From Coffea arabica (taxonomy: Eukaryota; Streptophyta; Magnoliopsida; Gentianales; Rubiaceae), in the NCBI RefSeq assembly GCF_036785885.1, contig NC_092317.1, positions 5,892,501-5,956,500 on the forward strand: 64,000 nucleotides of DNA, given 5' to 3'. Numbering within the stretch: the first letter of the stretch is position 1; every line of letters begins with the position of its first letter. Below, one piece after another: positions 42,681-57,232 of the stretch. The position numbers and the translations under genes were made by a program. Under the pieces are notes generated by a model. That model was given only the letters and a program-made list of their open reading frames with translations, was not told the origin of the DNA and did no database searches.

Positions 42681-45633
42681 TCATCTTGGTGAACTCGAGA
42701 ACAGAACAGCACTCTGTACAAGAGGTTCCTTTGGAAGGTCCTCGCAGTCAGGAGGTCCTTGTAGAAGAGCTGCTCTGTGTGGATTCATAAGAAGAAGTTC
42801 CTGCACGTCCTTAGGAAGCATGTTAAACACAGCCAGCAAATCCCCCTTCAATTTCTGAGCAGCAGCCTCAGAGTCTACATTAGCATTAGCACTACCAGAC
42901 TGCTGTGGCATAAGAAAGCAATTTACCAAAGTTATATGCCCTGCTGTAGGATGTTGAAATTAAGTTAAATGAACAAAAATGCCTTAATGAAGTCTAGCTC
43001 AACTAAATGAAATCAAGCTTAATATACAAAGGGTAATCAACGTATAACAAAGCCAAGAAATTCGGGAGCGTTTATGCCTTACAACAAGGTCAACATGCAT
43101 GATAAACAAGCTATATCAGCCAGTAAAGACTGTACAGTGGCACATGGATCATCATAATTCTCCTTTAGCAAACAAACAAATGTTTTTTCATATAACAGTT
43201 TGAAAGAATAATTTTTGGAAGTCAAATAAATTACACTAGATTCAAGGCCTTTCTCAAGCTTTAACTTCATTTATCATAAGGATTGCCAGAAATCACAAGA
43301 ACAGTATAAAATTATTACATGTAAAATTTCAAGTCTTTTGAACTCTTTATCTGCAAATGTGCAAGGACAAATAGTTATTAAGGTCCCAAGCATGATAGAC
43401 TGTGCGGCAAACCAAGTCCGGATTAGGTCTGTACTCTGTTTAGTTTCTTATGTTTCATCACTCCCCACAACAATGAAGAAGATAGCTTGCGAAATGGAGA
43501 AAGATAATCATATTCAATAAGCAAAGCTATTAGTTACTATAATCCTAATCTCTAAAACTGCAGTACATATTTCTATTGCTTACTAGCACAAGATTCAATT
43601 TCAATACAGTTAAAAATAATTAGTTAACGACAAGGAGTCTGTTGAATGCAGAAATGCACTTACCTGCAGTTCGCCAAGAAGATGTCTCTCGATAGCATTG
43701 AAGGAATCAACAATTTCCACCTCTGACAATTGTGATATAAATTTTTTTATGTCAGTCTTCATTCTAACTTGCCTCCACAACCTAAGCTGTTCTTGCTCAG
43801 CAACAGCACGCTTCCTTCTAAACCAAGGCAAAAAGTTGTGTCCTTTCATAAACCGCCTACAGAGATATGTTAACTGTCTCAAACTCAGCTAGAACCAACA
43901 TGTTGAATGCATCAGTCAAGAGTATGTGCTGTACATAAACTGTATTTGAGTATTCAAAGAAAGAAAACAAGGACAAAGATTTAGCTGGCAAGGATGACAC
44001 CATAAGCAGGTTACAAAAGATGAAGACATAATTACGTTTACCGGTATAAATCCAGCCAATTTGATCTCATCCTCTTGAGCAGAAACTTCCCCGGACCTCT
44101 TGCTGACAAGCTTGCTAAGAACTCCTCTTTATCAAAATGGGGAAGGGGAGGGGGGTCCAAAAAAGGAGATGATCCTTCAGAAGGTGTGGTTGCCCTGAAA
44201 TATGGACCAAACGGGGCTAAAAAGTTGGTAGTGAGCTCCAAGAAATGCCGACGGAGTATCTCGTTGTTAACAACTGACATTGATTCCTCAACCCTTGGTG
44301 ACATCCCTGCATCAATTAGCCTATTTAAAATAGATGTGTCTGGCTTTGTAATAGCAGTATAAGTGGACCAAACCGCTTCTCTGTGTTCTGTCATGAGGCA
44401 AAGAGGGCCATCCCTCCTCAATTTCACGGCATTCAAGAAATTTGAAGGCGTGAACTTCTTCAAGGAAAGTTGTGGAAGCCCAAATCCATCTTGGCCATCA
44501 GGCATTTTGCCAATGGAGGTCCGAGAAGACATAGCAGGACGATTTGAGTTTGAAGCAGGGCTTCCTACTGAAACAATGTGAGGAACATTACGAAGAGCCT
44601 TAAGGAAAAAAAGATTTGTCACCCCCAAAACCATTGGAGGGAAAGTTGCACCTTCTTGAAGTGAGTTTAACTGGGCAAATTCTGGATCATGAATCGTAAA
44701 ATAAGGCCTGAAATCAACACTGCAAAGAAGTGGAGCGACCAAACTAACTAAACCAGCAACAGCTTCAGAGCACTGGGGAGGTGTAGGTGCTATGACAAGA
44801 ATTGGTTCACCAATGAGTAACAATTCCCATAGCCTCCAAAGCTGCATCAAAAGCCCTCTAAATATACCAAAAAGGTCTGAATCATGGAACAGACCTTGTG
44901 GTACAGATTGATTAGAAGGAAGAAAAGGAGCTATAGGTGAAGTTAACTCTTCAAAGAACATTCTACCATCTAAAGGTAAACTATGAGCAGGTGGCAGGTG
45001 CACTTTAAGCGTGGCATTCCCAATAGGAAGCTCCATAAGTTGACCAGGTAAAGGAGAAGCCCAAGATGATACTGAAGCAGCAATATAGTTGAGAGCTTTC
45101 TTCCCAATGTCAAAATACAAAGGGCCCATGATTTGTAACAAAGGTCTAAATACACTAGAGTATGGGCTATGGGAAAGAATTACAACCGATTTTTGTTCGC
45201 CACCTCGCTTTAACCTTTCATCATGTCTCTGCCTATTAAATACAAATCCATATAAATACCTTGGAGCGTTATTAGACAGCTTTAGAAGCTTATTATCTTG
45301 TGATGCAATCTCGTTATCTACTTCAACTATCTCATGGGAGACTACATTTGCCGTCTGCATTTTCTCCTGCCTTCGTATCCTAAAGAAGAAGATGCAGTCA
45401 TGGATGCTGGAGCGGTTATATTGTTGTGAAACAGAATCTGGGAATGAACTAAATGCAACTTCAAGCTCCTCATTTTGGGTCAGACACCCTGGTGGATAAC
45501 ACTCTTCAATGAGCTGCCCTTGCTCAAGATCAAATCTAATGATGCAAAAAGCAACTGCCCATTGCTGAAAAGCTTTTTCATCGACTTTTGCATCAGGTTC
45601 TGACCTTGCATGAAATGACGGTGACCGACTCAT
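42681..45633 (-). CDS. DENN-domain protein, DENND6/FAM116 family
   Basis: DENN proteins act as exchange factors for Rab GTPases in membrane traffic; the DENND6 branch is linked to endosomal recycling in animals. Exons are 45633-44042, 43856-43664 and 42902-42681. GT..AG sites and phases close exactly to 668 residues. The N-terminus carries the upstream DENN strand pattern (WAVAFCIIRFDLEQGQLIEECYPPG), SSFPDS and FFFRIRR. The central DENN part follows (WRLWELLLIGEPILVIAPTP, SVDFRPYFTIHDPEF), then a C-terminal part with RFMKGHNFLPWFRRKRA in exon 2. The name 'polarity axis stabilization protein' is used for its Arabidopsis relative. Neighbouring RING gene is on the same strand 2.0 kb upstream. 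The role in plants is inferred from family only. Confidence 0.85.
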
Positions 45634-47647
45634 TTCCAGCTACTCCAAGAATGGTTTTCCAAATATCAAACGACCCCTGTGTTCCCCATTTTCAGATTAA
45701 AGTGAGCAGGGTATCCCTCATTTTACCAACCTACACAGGAAAGGACAAAAATTCAAATATAACCAAACAATCCTAAAAACAGGACTACATCAAGCTTGAT
45801 ATTAATCTGTCAAAACCAGCTTCAGTAACTTTTTACAATAAATTACATCAGCCATGAGAGCGAACAGCTACCTCACAAAAAAGTAACCAAAATGCAATCT
45901 TCCAACAAGTTAGTATGCAATGCTTGAAAGTTGAAATTTACTTAATGCAAGTGGGACTCTAGAAAATTAATAAGTAAAGGAACAAACTTTCTTGAATAAT
46001 GCACAATATACAGAAAACCCAGATAAATTCATGAAGTTTCAGCCTCAATTCAAAGAAAACAAAACAAAGAAAAGGAAAATGCAACTAGGTACCAAAATAG
46101 CCAACTTAATTCAACAAGAAAGCTAACAAAAATCTAGTTCTGACCTGAAAATTGTCCAAATTGACGAGCAACTAATGGTTAATTACTTCTATTGAGGAAG
46201 TCCCAGATGCCGAATATGCAAGAAACAATCCGGATCAACCCAAGAAACCAAATTTAACACAAAAAAATAAGCGGGTCTAAAGAGATTATTTAGGAGTACT
46301 AGTAAGATCCCTGAAGGTTGCTAAATAAATGTAGGTTTTATATTTGGGGGGAGTGTGGAGATATCTAACCAAAACATCCAGCTTTTAAGATTTCCAAGGG
46401 ATTCAGTAGAATAGAATAGGAAAGGGTCTCTTTCATTCAGATGATGAGTATGATTGGGCTTCCCCGAAACTGGTAATTGAAGAGGGACTTCGGTTGTCTG
46501 GAATTTTTAATGTTTTTCCTTTTTTGTTATTTTTCTTTTTCTTTGTCACAGTTTTTTGCTACGTTTAGCTGGGAATTTAGTGGATTTACCAGCAGGGGCT
46601 CTTTTTTTTTCTTTTTTTTTTTTTCAAAAGCAACCAATAGAGGCTTTATAATTCAGAATTTTGGAGGCCTTTTCGTTTTTCTTTCTATTATGAAAGGGAA
46701 AGATGTGAGTAGGATCCCCTTGGGTCAAGGGGAATTTGGTATGTTTATTTTGTCTGTTTATGTTACAAAGGAAGAAAATTCATCACATCAAATTTAATTA
46801 AGATTGGAATTTGCAGTTTATTCCGACAGAAAAATTCTTTTTTTGTTTGATATTTAAAATTAAATCTCTCAAAACAAAATCTTTTACATCATCCAAAAAA
46901 GTCTTTTTACGTTTGTACATGCTTTAAGAATTTGTTGAATTCATTGGATTTTCTCCATACTAGAATGATGTAGAACATTTATTGACTCCTATCAAGCCAA
47001 GGAAAACACTCAAGATTTCAGACTTAATCATTAGAAGAACTCTCATAATTGAGAGGCCTACATGGAATCCTACATTTTTCATATTAATATCCCCTCCAAA
47101 AACAAAAATGTTCACATGGAGGTCTTAAAATCCACAGAATCATTTGGCGAACGCCGTACGTTTTCTTGGATGATGAATTAGTGAGACGGCATCAATCTAC
47201 AAATACAAAAGCAGTCCCAGTGCCCGCGGAGCAGAAGAATGAGTGGCCAGATAAACATCTGCCGCTGGAAGAAGCTGATCTGGAAACCCTTCCAAGTTCC
47301 AACAATGGAGAGTACATCTTGAAGAGTGAATCTACATTTTCAACTCAATTTGCTTTGACAGGTTAATATTTCACAAGGAAGAGAGACCAATAGCACAAAA
47401 ATTTTCTACTTATAATTACAACTTTCTTAAACAAAAATCAGTATCTACATAAGAAAGACAATAAGAGATCACAGTATGAAAAAGACGTGACTGCAATCTA
47501 TAGATGCCCTCTCTCTCGTTTCTGTTAGTTCAGTAAAGCGACACCACGTCCTGCTAAGTTTTGGAGAAAACTGCAGCATTCAGTTGCAAGAAGTCTATCC
47601 ATTTGGACGACCCTCAATTCCCACCAGTTTAGAGCAGGAGCAATGAA
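45634..47647. other. Intergenic between the DENN and RING genes
   Basis: Should hold the DENN promoter and 5' UTR at the left and the RING gene's 3' UTR at the right. On the + strand about 47115-47366 is an open frame (..DDELVRRHQSTNTKAVPV.., ..LPLEEADLETLPSSNNGE..) with coding-like composition but no start ATG and no match I know. Confidence 0.45.
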
Positions 47648-50600
47648 CTATACATCATACACAGGTAACTGCTCTGTGATGGGGACACGGCAAATAGGGC
47701 ATTTCTTGCACTTTTCAGAGCAGGTGCTGCACCAAAACAGAATAATGAGAGAGAGAGAGAGAGAGAGTTGTAAATTGACTGAAGTGGGATTTTGGGTTGT
47801 AGTGTTAACACTAAGTGCAATACCTGCAAAGAATGCGATGCCGACAGGGAAGGAGAACTACACTTATCTCTCTTTCAAAACAAACCCTGCATAGAACTTT
47901 TTCCTGGCCGATAAAGGAAAGGTACGCCAAGTGTTAAAGGTCAAAGCAAACATGACAGAAGGACCAACTTAAAGGAACATGCAAAGTATTTGATCAGCAG
48001 AAGTAATAGAAGGTTAGGGCAAGATAGTTGTATCTGTTCTGTTTTATCATTGAATTGGAACCAGACAATGCTGTACTAAAACATGTTGCAGGAATGGAGG
48101 AAAGCTATCCACTTCATTTGCGTTGTAGAAAGTAAAATTGTCGAAAAATTGATAGTATTACTTGCCTAAAGATTTAATGCTCTCAACAACCTTGTTACTT
48201 ATTTCAATCTTCAACTTAGTTTATGGTACTTCCATTATGATTGAAATATAAATTCTCACAGTTGAACTTTAAACCAGAAGATAGCACACAGACTGAGAAC
48301 TTTACATTTTGTAATCTTTCATATTCCTGTTGGCTAAACTTCGTGATTTCTGTTTGCTCCCCAAGTGCTGCTTGTAGTCTCCAAACCTGAAATATTATAG
48401 GATAACACAAGATGAGCAAATAAAATAAAATATTTTTCCAAAGAATATGGAAGACAATCAGTAAAGGAATCATCACTAGAAACCTCACACTTAAATGTCA
48501 AAATAGTAAATTCAAGTGGTAACACGCAGAATAGTATGGCAGTTGCAATTTACCTCCTCAGCAAGATCCTTCTTGGGCATCTTTTTAACTATCTCAGGTG
48601 GATAACCACAGAAAGTATCATAACTGCTTCATAAGAAAAATGTAAATGATTGTAAGAAAGACATCATACATGTTAAAACTCTTGATGTCACCATGTGGAA
48701 GAGTTGATACAACAATTAACAGCATTTCTTTTGCATTTTCTATGCATATTACTAACTTTGGCTGGCCGTTCTATATAAATGGAGATTGAATTTTTGTTCA
48801 ATACCAACCTAAATTTGAAGAATAAGGCACTTTAAGGAGGAGTATCATAACCTAATGCCTTTTAGGCAATAACCTAATTGAGGAAAGCAAAGAAGGGGAA
48901 TAAAAAACTGACAAGCAGGGGAGAAAATAATACAATACTCCCCCCAGTTTCAACCCTTAAATTTTGCTTGCTATGGGCTGGAGAGATGCTAACTTATTTA
49001 TATATGCTTTTCTTCATATGAATGACAGTATAAACCCGGGCAGAGAACCTCACATAGTTCGACACCAGTAGATACTACTGAGCCTTCCAGCTAACTAACA
49101 CAATTTTAACCATAAAGAACTCATATTTCTCAAGTTTCTCACTTGTCTCCCATAACAAGGTAATAAGAAGTATAGTGACACGTGCTTACATAAGTTCACT
49201 CATTCAATCTCTTGACTAGAATATACCAGCCTATTTCTTACTAATGAAAATGTAAAAACTCTTACCCAGAGGCCCCATCATGGAAGAGACGAGCCTGTTC
49301 TTCTCTACTAGAATCATCAATGGACCACCAACCAAGCAGCCTGCTTGCAAAGTTGTAATACATACAGTGAGAACTAATGCAATATATTCTTTGTGTCTTT
49401 TCTCTCCCCTTCTTTACTGCAGTATACAACTCCCAAAGGAAATACCTTTTTCATCTGGGAAGCTTAGCACATTACCTTGAGCCATGGTGCAAGAAACCAA
49501 AACAGTCACGAACTTTTGAAGTCACCACAAAATATCTGCCCGTTTCATCTCCACTTCGTAATAAAATCACAAGTTTCTCAACAAATCTAGATGCAGCAAA
49601 TAGGACTGCAACTCCTTGCAACAGGAATATAGGAGAGAATAGCATGGGGATAGGGATATGTCTGGCACCTGGAGGTGTACCCTGAATTCAAGAACCAATA
49701 GTGGATTACTTGGCAGGATATCACAGGGAATGGGTCATCTTGACGTGAAGAATGTTATCCAAAATTGTTAGGTACCTCTAGGCGCATACAGAGAAGGACT
49801 TGGAAACAAACAATCGGAATTTTCATGATGTGTCCACCAATGTCTTGGAGAGCACACATTCCATTGCTGGAATCGTCCTCTTCAGAAACCACTAAGCCAC
49901 TATTCCAGTCAAGATATCTAACAACATTTGATGATGTACTTGCTTCTCGAGCATTAGGACTTCTATGGATCATTGGATTAGACCACTTTGTGCAAACAAG
50001 AAATGCAAAGCACTCTGCAATCCTGTAGAGGAACAGAACAGGTCAACCCTTGTTACTCAACTTCTACATGAAACTCAACAACAAGAAGTACATAATCCAA
50101 GTAAAGATCGTACCCATAGTTTATAAATAAGTCCCACCAACCTAGAGCACCTATATCACCTGCAAATGTAAACCAAAAGGCATACATAAATGTCAGTGGC
50201 TTACGCCGTGACATGAAACTATCCACTCTGGCCTGCATGGTTATCACTTTTTACTCCTCTCTATCCTTCCACGTATCAGATTCCAGCATCAACATGTTAA
50301 ACTACATAATGGGAGAATAGCGCAATTTATTTCTTCAAATATTGAAATTTCAGATCTTGAGGAACTCATATTGGACAACAAAAATCGATTACAGTCAAGG
50401 CCTATTTGATAACCTAAACATAGATTTCTTAACTGTAAACTAGTCAAATCAAAAGGATAAGCTGCCAAAACAGCTCATGCTAAGGTAAATACCTTAAGTT
50501 CTGTGCTCAAACGGTAAAAATGAGTGGGTGCAAGTGTGTGGCGCCTGCGATAGAGAAAGACAGAGAGAGAGAGATACCACAAAGCTTCAGCAGGGTGAAA

Positions 50601-53600
50601 ACAGTAGCCGCAACAAAAAAAACCATAGAGATCGCCACCCAGAAGTGCTAATAACAACAAAAGTGTTGTTTAGTAAATTTCATCCCTGTATCTTTAGCGC
50701 ATCAATATATTGACAACAAAAAATAAAAAACAGTTTCAATATAAGGAAGAAAAGGCTCATTAATGTGAATAATCAATTGGTTGAAAAAATTTCAGATCTA
50801 TTATGCGCAATTTCTGCATGGTTTAGCTACAGTGACTGATAACAAAATTAAAGAATAAGCATTTTTTCCTGTCTGGGTTTTCGCACTAGAGGCACTGCTA
50901 GAGAAATAAACCTCTGCAGTTTTCCCTCCCATTAACAAGTAATGCAGTATTGCAGTCTATTATTCTACATACTGGGAATATAAGCTATTAAGAATTAGTC
51001 TCCTTAATTGGACAATATTTTAGCTGATTTCTACTCAATAGGTCCAATTTCACCAAGATGAGTTAAAAAGACTGAGGAAACTAGCATAAGCCAGCACTAT
51101 AAAGCCAAAAACCTATTAAACATTCACCGCCAAGCAGAATATCTGAATGCTCACGAATGCCCCGCCAAGAAAAGAAACTCTATCTTCCAATTTTCTGTTT
51201 CTTTTCCACATCTAAAAAAACAGCTAACAAATCCTTTAAGTTCTCTTCTAAGGGCATTTTAATAATGTTTATTAGGCTGTTACTAGTCTGTCTATCCTAC
51301 TTCCACCAACAATGAGATAATACCCCCTTCATTAAATCTTGACAGTCCTTTCTAGGAAGCCCATGTAGCAGCTCCTCATTGCTTCTCTCAGAATTCAAGC
51401 ATTACTAGTGACAGAGAATAAAAACTCACACAAATTTGGATAACTTAAGGTAACAATAAAAATATCAGATTATTATATTTCTTTAATTTCAAAATGTACC
51501 CTCAATTTTTTCAATTTTCCTAGGCTATTAAGTTTAACTCAGTAGTCAATCATTTTGAGACCAGAAAATATATATATCATTAACAATAAGATGCAATAGA
51601 CCCCGTTAATTTAGATAGGAGGGAATAAATGAAAGGAGAAAAAGAGTAGTTGCCAATAGTAGGCAGCTTAATTTCCATTAAGCAATAAGAACAGTATAAG
51701 CACAAACATAAGTCACATGACAATGACACATCTAAAGCATTGATCTAACTTACAGGAAGTGTTTCCCAAATAGCCTCATCACTCATGCTTTCATCATCTC
51801 CAGGTAATAAAGCCTTGCACATTCTGTATCATGGTACAAGAGTAGTAGCCCTGTAAATATCAAGGGAAAAGCCAACGCAGAAAGAAAACAAAAGCATTTA
51901 TAACAGCTTAATTTGTTGTCCTATGCCCCATGCAATTTTTTAGCATCTTACCCAGAACAACTGTTTCCATCTTTTTTCTTAATTTCAACTGTTTTCCTAG
52001 AGGATACTTCAATGAATTCAAAGTCAGAGAAATGATTACAGCAATTTTTCCTACACAACTCAAATTAGGAAGAGATCATTTGGCAGAATCATGAGTCCTA
52101 TAAAAAACAGCTAATCTAACAATTCAAAAAAAAATGTACAACCTAGAAAGATAGTTTGGTAAAATAACCAAAAGAAACAGAAGAAAGACAAACAAAACAA
52201 GAGAGGTCACTTTTGAAAATATAGATGAGCAGAAAGGGACAGGTCCATTGCAAAACCACTTTATTTTGCTGACTAGCATTAAATTTTCCACTTGAACATC
52301 ACATCTATCCTTCATGTTGACTCTGCCCCAGCTGTCCAACCCTTTTATACAAGCAGCATTATTACCCTAGAAGTAACAATCTTCTGCTCTTTATTCCACT
52401 TACTTTTGTTTATCAAATGCTCCATTCAACATCAATTTATCAGGACATCCATACACAGGAATTTTATGAAAAAGTATTCATTCGAGACTCAGCATTTTCA
52501 GTAACGCCTGTGAAACCTACACAGAAGCACCTTTTCTCAAAATCATGCAACTTTTACAAAGACACAAGTTTTCAATTAAAGATTTGTTCAGAATACAAAT
52601 AACTCAATCAGTAGTTTGTTTTTTAACTAAAGCATCCAAAGATATCACAATATACCTTACTTAGAATACAGCTTAACAGCAAAGGATGAGAAACTTGCAC
52701 ATCAGATGAGTTAAGATACCTGAAGTTGTCAATAAGGATGACAATCTCAAAAGCCAAGAGGGGTAGGAAGACAATCTTTAAATTCATAGCTGCAGAACCC
52801 TTAACTGAAACAAAAATAACATGTTATTGAGACCTTGAATCTATAACACTTAAGACAGTGCAAAAGTTATATTCTTCCTCAAACCAAGTCTTCATTATAT
52901 CCCAATTCGTAAACACGAGGTAGAAATTTCTAAGAAGAGGAAGCAACTACAGGGAAAAATGTCTTTTCTATTATCAGGGGAGGACAAGAGAAAATTACTA
53001 AAAAGACAAAAGTCATAGCTTGTTTATCGCAAATAACTATTACTATTGTCTCACTGTCTGGGTCATTTTCATATCAGAGAGTAGAGCTTCACCTCCTTAC
53101 CATATATGCTCTCGAGATATATACATAGAAGCAGTTCAAATGCGATAAGCAATGGTGTTGCAACCACGGCATGACAAGGGGCCCACTATGCACAAAATTT
53201 AAAAAAAGAAGTAAGTATACTGACATAATCCAATTTGTTTAAGAAGGTTGCAGTAGCTGCCAAAATATAGGAGAGCACAAAGACATACATGTCGATCATG
53301 TGGAACTGAAGGTGCAGGTAAAGAAAAGCGACCTCGGGCTACAACTGCATGAAACAGCCATAGTGGGAAGAAGATAAACCTGCATTATAGGGTACATACA
53401 ATTCAGTCAACAATTTCAACAGTTTTAGTGCACCAACAATCCATAATAGATATTGATGCACCAGCATGACAATCAAATTCCACAACTAATTTAAGCATTT
53501 GGACTTCTAGAATTTTTGGATCCTGCATGATGAATGATCAAATTACTATGAGTTGTAAAAAATCAAGATTGATAAGGTTAACATTTTTCCAAAGACAGAA

Positions 53601-54670
53601 AACTTTAAGTGAAGTTAACTCGAATTTTCAGATAACTCTTCCTTTGAGGAACATATAGAAAGAGAGCTGCAGTCTTGTCAACATCAAAACTTGAGTCCCA
53701 CACTTCAGATAAGAAGGCTCGTAAGAGAGTCTTAGTATGGAACAATTCGTCCTAACCACCACCAAACAGCAACTTTCAGCTCAGATAACCAAGTTATTCC
53801 ATGAATGCCTGTTGTACAACCAAAATCCAATGTACCCTAGCAAAACTGTCTATTACTTTAAAAAGTTCTATCAGGAGCCTTATAAGAATTTGACACAAGC
53901 CTAGAGTCCATGGTGTACAGCTAATCAGCCGTGAATTCTAATATTCATGTGAAGACAACCTCACCTCGGCACTTATTTTGCAAGGGGATAGCCGAGGGAC
54001 TAGCTTTACAAGGAGCCAACAGAAAAAGGAAATGCAGAACCAATTTCCCCCGGAAACCATACAATTATGTTCTTAAAATCCCTTTTCGCCATATATTACT
54101 TCTTCCTCCCTGATTTGCATCAAGCATATTTACATGCACCCACACCCAAAAAAAAAAAAAAAAGCCACAACTTTACCCCACATAAACTTGCATGTAATTG
54201 CATTTACCATCCTAATACCCTTTGAAACACAACCAAATGAAAATTAAACCCCGAGCAAGTTCGATTAAATTATGCATTAAACAAAAGATTCAGCACCCAG
54301 AACAATAACAAAAAATATAGCAATACGATTCAAAATTCAAAACAAAAAAGAGTAAAAAATTAAATTTTACCCAAATAAACATGCATGCAGCTGCTCATAT
54401 TAACAAAAAAGATTGAAACTTTTCGCACAATTTTACAATCATAACACCCTTTACAACCAAAAACGCACAAAACTGCAGCCAATCAAACCACACCGAAAGC
54501 CTGTTCATCCTGTAAAATTCAAAATTCTCAAATAAAATAAACAAAAGGACTAACCACCAAGAGTAGGAGAAAACATGATCCAGCTTGAGAACCAGAAATA
54601 TGGTAAACCATAGAAGAAAGGTGTGGGCTGATAGCACCTGTAAAGCTTTTCCCACTCTTCTCCAGCTCAT
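47648..54670 (-). CDS. TMEM185-like (fragile-X-F-associated) membrane protein with C-terminal RING finger
   Basis: Multi-pass membrane protein of the plant 'transmembrane Fragile-X-F-associated' family, with a RING that suggests ubiquitin-ligase activity. Fourteen exons: 54670-54555, 53379-53289, 53185-53101, 52804-52720, 51823-51754, 50647-50578, 50159-50114, 50022-49776, 49681-49476, 49340-49266, 48623-48554, 48386-48306, 47903-47824 and 47726-47648. All junctions are GT..AG and the phases give exactly 466 residues. The N-terminus is MSWRRVGKALQ. Hydrophobic segments include LLWFTIFLVLKLDHVFSYSW, FIFFPLWLFHAVVA, NLKIVFLPLLAFEIVILI and HFWVAISMVFFVAATVF. Later come ALGWWDLFIN and LQDIGGHIMKIP. 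A coiled segment (residues about 388-414) precedes a C3HC4 RING at 419-453 (CRVC, CRHRILCSTC, CPIC). It ends LPVYDV. The E3 role is inferred, not shown. Confidence 0.92.
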
Positions 54671-54945
54671 CCTTCCTTCTTCCCTTCTTCGACCCTCTCC
54701 TTTTCACTCCCACGCACACACACTAAATTTTAGTCCAAACACCTCTCTGAATTATACCACTATATAAACATAGCAAATATACGAAGAGATAAAAAAAAAG
54801 GGGGGTTTTTTTTTTTAACTTTTGATTGTTGGGGTTAACAGGAGTAACTGGTAAGGATAAGAATTGAGGACAGTGAATCTTCCCAAACTGATTAATTATT
54901 AATGGGATTCTTCCGTAATGTATTATGTGGCCCTGAAAGGCAGAG

Positions 54946-54981
<36 letters not shown>

Positions 54982-56914
54982 CAAAGGGTTTAAAGAAGAC
55001 AAAAGAGGAAGATGATTTAATGCTTATTTTAAGATTTGATAGTAGATTTTTTGTCATCTCCGTTAAAGGGGTGGGGCATCTTCCTTCGGCACTTTGGATT
55101 GTGCAATCTAATGGTAAGTTGCTAATTGCTGTCTAGTGCGTTGTTTCATCTTGCTGTCAGTTTTGGGTTGCAAAACAACGGGCGCCATTTTTGTAAAATA
55201 CTAGTCATTAAATACGCTGTATTAAAGAAGATGGTAATTGCTATTATTTGCTAGCATACAAATTGGCCGTTGTGGAGATGGCCATTAATTAGTTTCTCTT
55301 TTGCTTTTCTTGTCATGGGAGAAATCCGACTTTTTATGGCCTAATTTTTTTTTAATACAGGGCACGAGTATTAATTTTTGGAAAGGATAACGTTAAGTTA
55401 TAGAAACTTTTATAAAGAATTGTGATGTGAATTTTTTTTTCAAATTTAAATAGTGAAATGTGGGTATGGTAACTTTTATTATAAGATTTTTTTTTTACAA
55501 GTGTCCAACGAGTATTCATTAATATTTTTATATCACATCTAATTTATTATGTGAATATTATCTTTCCTTACACTATGTGCAGTAGAACAATTGATCTCAA
55601 GTTCTTCGTAATTAATAATTATTATCTTTCCTTACATTTATATATTTTTTTTAATTAATTTTATTTTTAAAATAATTTAACACTTGAATTACATATGATA
55701 CTATATTAAGATTATAATTATTTTGAGGTATGATGAATTGCTGTTTTAATGTGACATGATATTTTGTCATAAGCTGCAAATTCAATGTTATGCTAGTTCT
55801 CTCTTAAGGGTTTTTTTATTTTTATTTTTATTTTTTAGAACTACTCTTAAGGGTTAATTTGTCACGGTATACATTGGAGGGATGGAGTCTACCCAAAGTA
55901 AAGTTTAAAGAATAATTTGATCATTATCAAAAAATAATAATAATAATTTGATGAAAAGTTGGAATTTTTTTTTTTTTTTCAAAACAAGTTGGAGTCCATG
56001 TTAAGTAACACTTTTATAAAGGAAGGATTTCAGCTTTTGACCATGCCAAACACCAATTATCGAATAGATTTGGACAGCAGAAACTTTTCTTATACATAGG
56101 TATTATTCCAACTTTTGCTCATTTTATAAATACATTTTTAGCCTACTTTTTTATATTGTTAAATGCTCTTCTTTATTTTATACACATTATATCATAAAAA
56201 GTATTATTCTAAATAATATTTCAAATAATACCTTATCCAACACATTCAATGGAATCAAGTTTGCCAATATACGCAACGATAAAATCGAGAATGGAACCAA
56301 AATACGGAGGACGAAAATCTGAAAGAAGTAAAATAGGAAAACTATCCACCGAAATGATTGAAAAAAGACAGACTTTAATTCTATCAAAGAGAGGATTTTT
56401 TGTTGGGTCATACGCCAATTAGGAAGAAAGAGACGGGGCGGAGCACCTGCAAAATTTAATAGAAATCACGTATTAGTGGCAATTGATAAGACGTGAAATT
56501 CAAAACTTATAGACATTCCATTCCCCTAAACCTTTGGGATGGCCCATAGCCCCACGGGCCGGCGTCGGTTTTTCAAAGACGCATTTGATTGGGTCCTTTT
56601 CGATAATTTTCTGTCTCTATCCAAGACTTAGCGTTCACGGCAAAGCAGCCCTACACCTGGCGCCGTCACAGCCACCTTCCTACAGCACGCTGCATCCTAG
56701 CTCCTGTATTAATTATGTTTCAGTACTTGTTTTTTGACAAATTACTATCGGAACTAAAAACCTAATGAATGCATGGGAGTACCTTTTTCAGTCGTACCAA
56801 TTTAGTACTTCAACAGTTAAACCTCTATTCTAGCCACCTAGTCAAAGCTCAATAGGCACCGAAAAAGGACTAAATATCTCTTTAGACTATAAATCGGGGA
56901 TTTGAACTCTACTT

Positions 56915-57143
56915 ACAATGAAAAAAATTTAAAAAGATGTCAGTACACCTCTTTGATCTAGTCAGGTCTATATACATTCTAACCCTTTACATGTCCTCTT
57001 TAAATCTTTCCCTTCCTGTAAAATAGGATACAATGGAAAAAATTCAAAAGAGGTGACAGTGCACTTCTTTTGTCTAGTCGGATTTGTATACTTTTTAACC
57101 CCTTACACATTCTCTTTAGAATTTCTCTCCTTGTAAAATGGGA
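56915..57143. repeat. Tandem duplication, 115-bp unit
   Basis: Unit 1 starts at 56915 (ACAATGAAAAAAATT) and unit 2 at 57030 (ACAATGGAAAAAATT). Shared blocks are CTAGTC, TCTTTARA and CCTTGTAAAAT-like ends. The copies differ at roughly a quarter of positions, so the duplication is old. Confidence 0.75.
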
Positions 57144-57232
57144 TAGATAAGGTTATATGAATGTTATCGTCGCGAAATTTTTGGATGATGGACTGCTGTA
57201 TGATACAAAAGAAAGAGATTGAAAATTAAGAA

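Noticed and set aside
45089-45499. 136-codon + strand frame
   Set aside because: Antisense shadow of DENN exon 1.
50053-50247. 64-codon frame read as one exon of the RING gene
   Set aside because: Only 50114-50159 fits; the rest of the frame is intron, and the true preceding exon (HFWVAISMVFF) is at 50578-50647.
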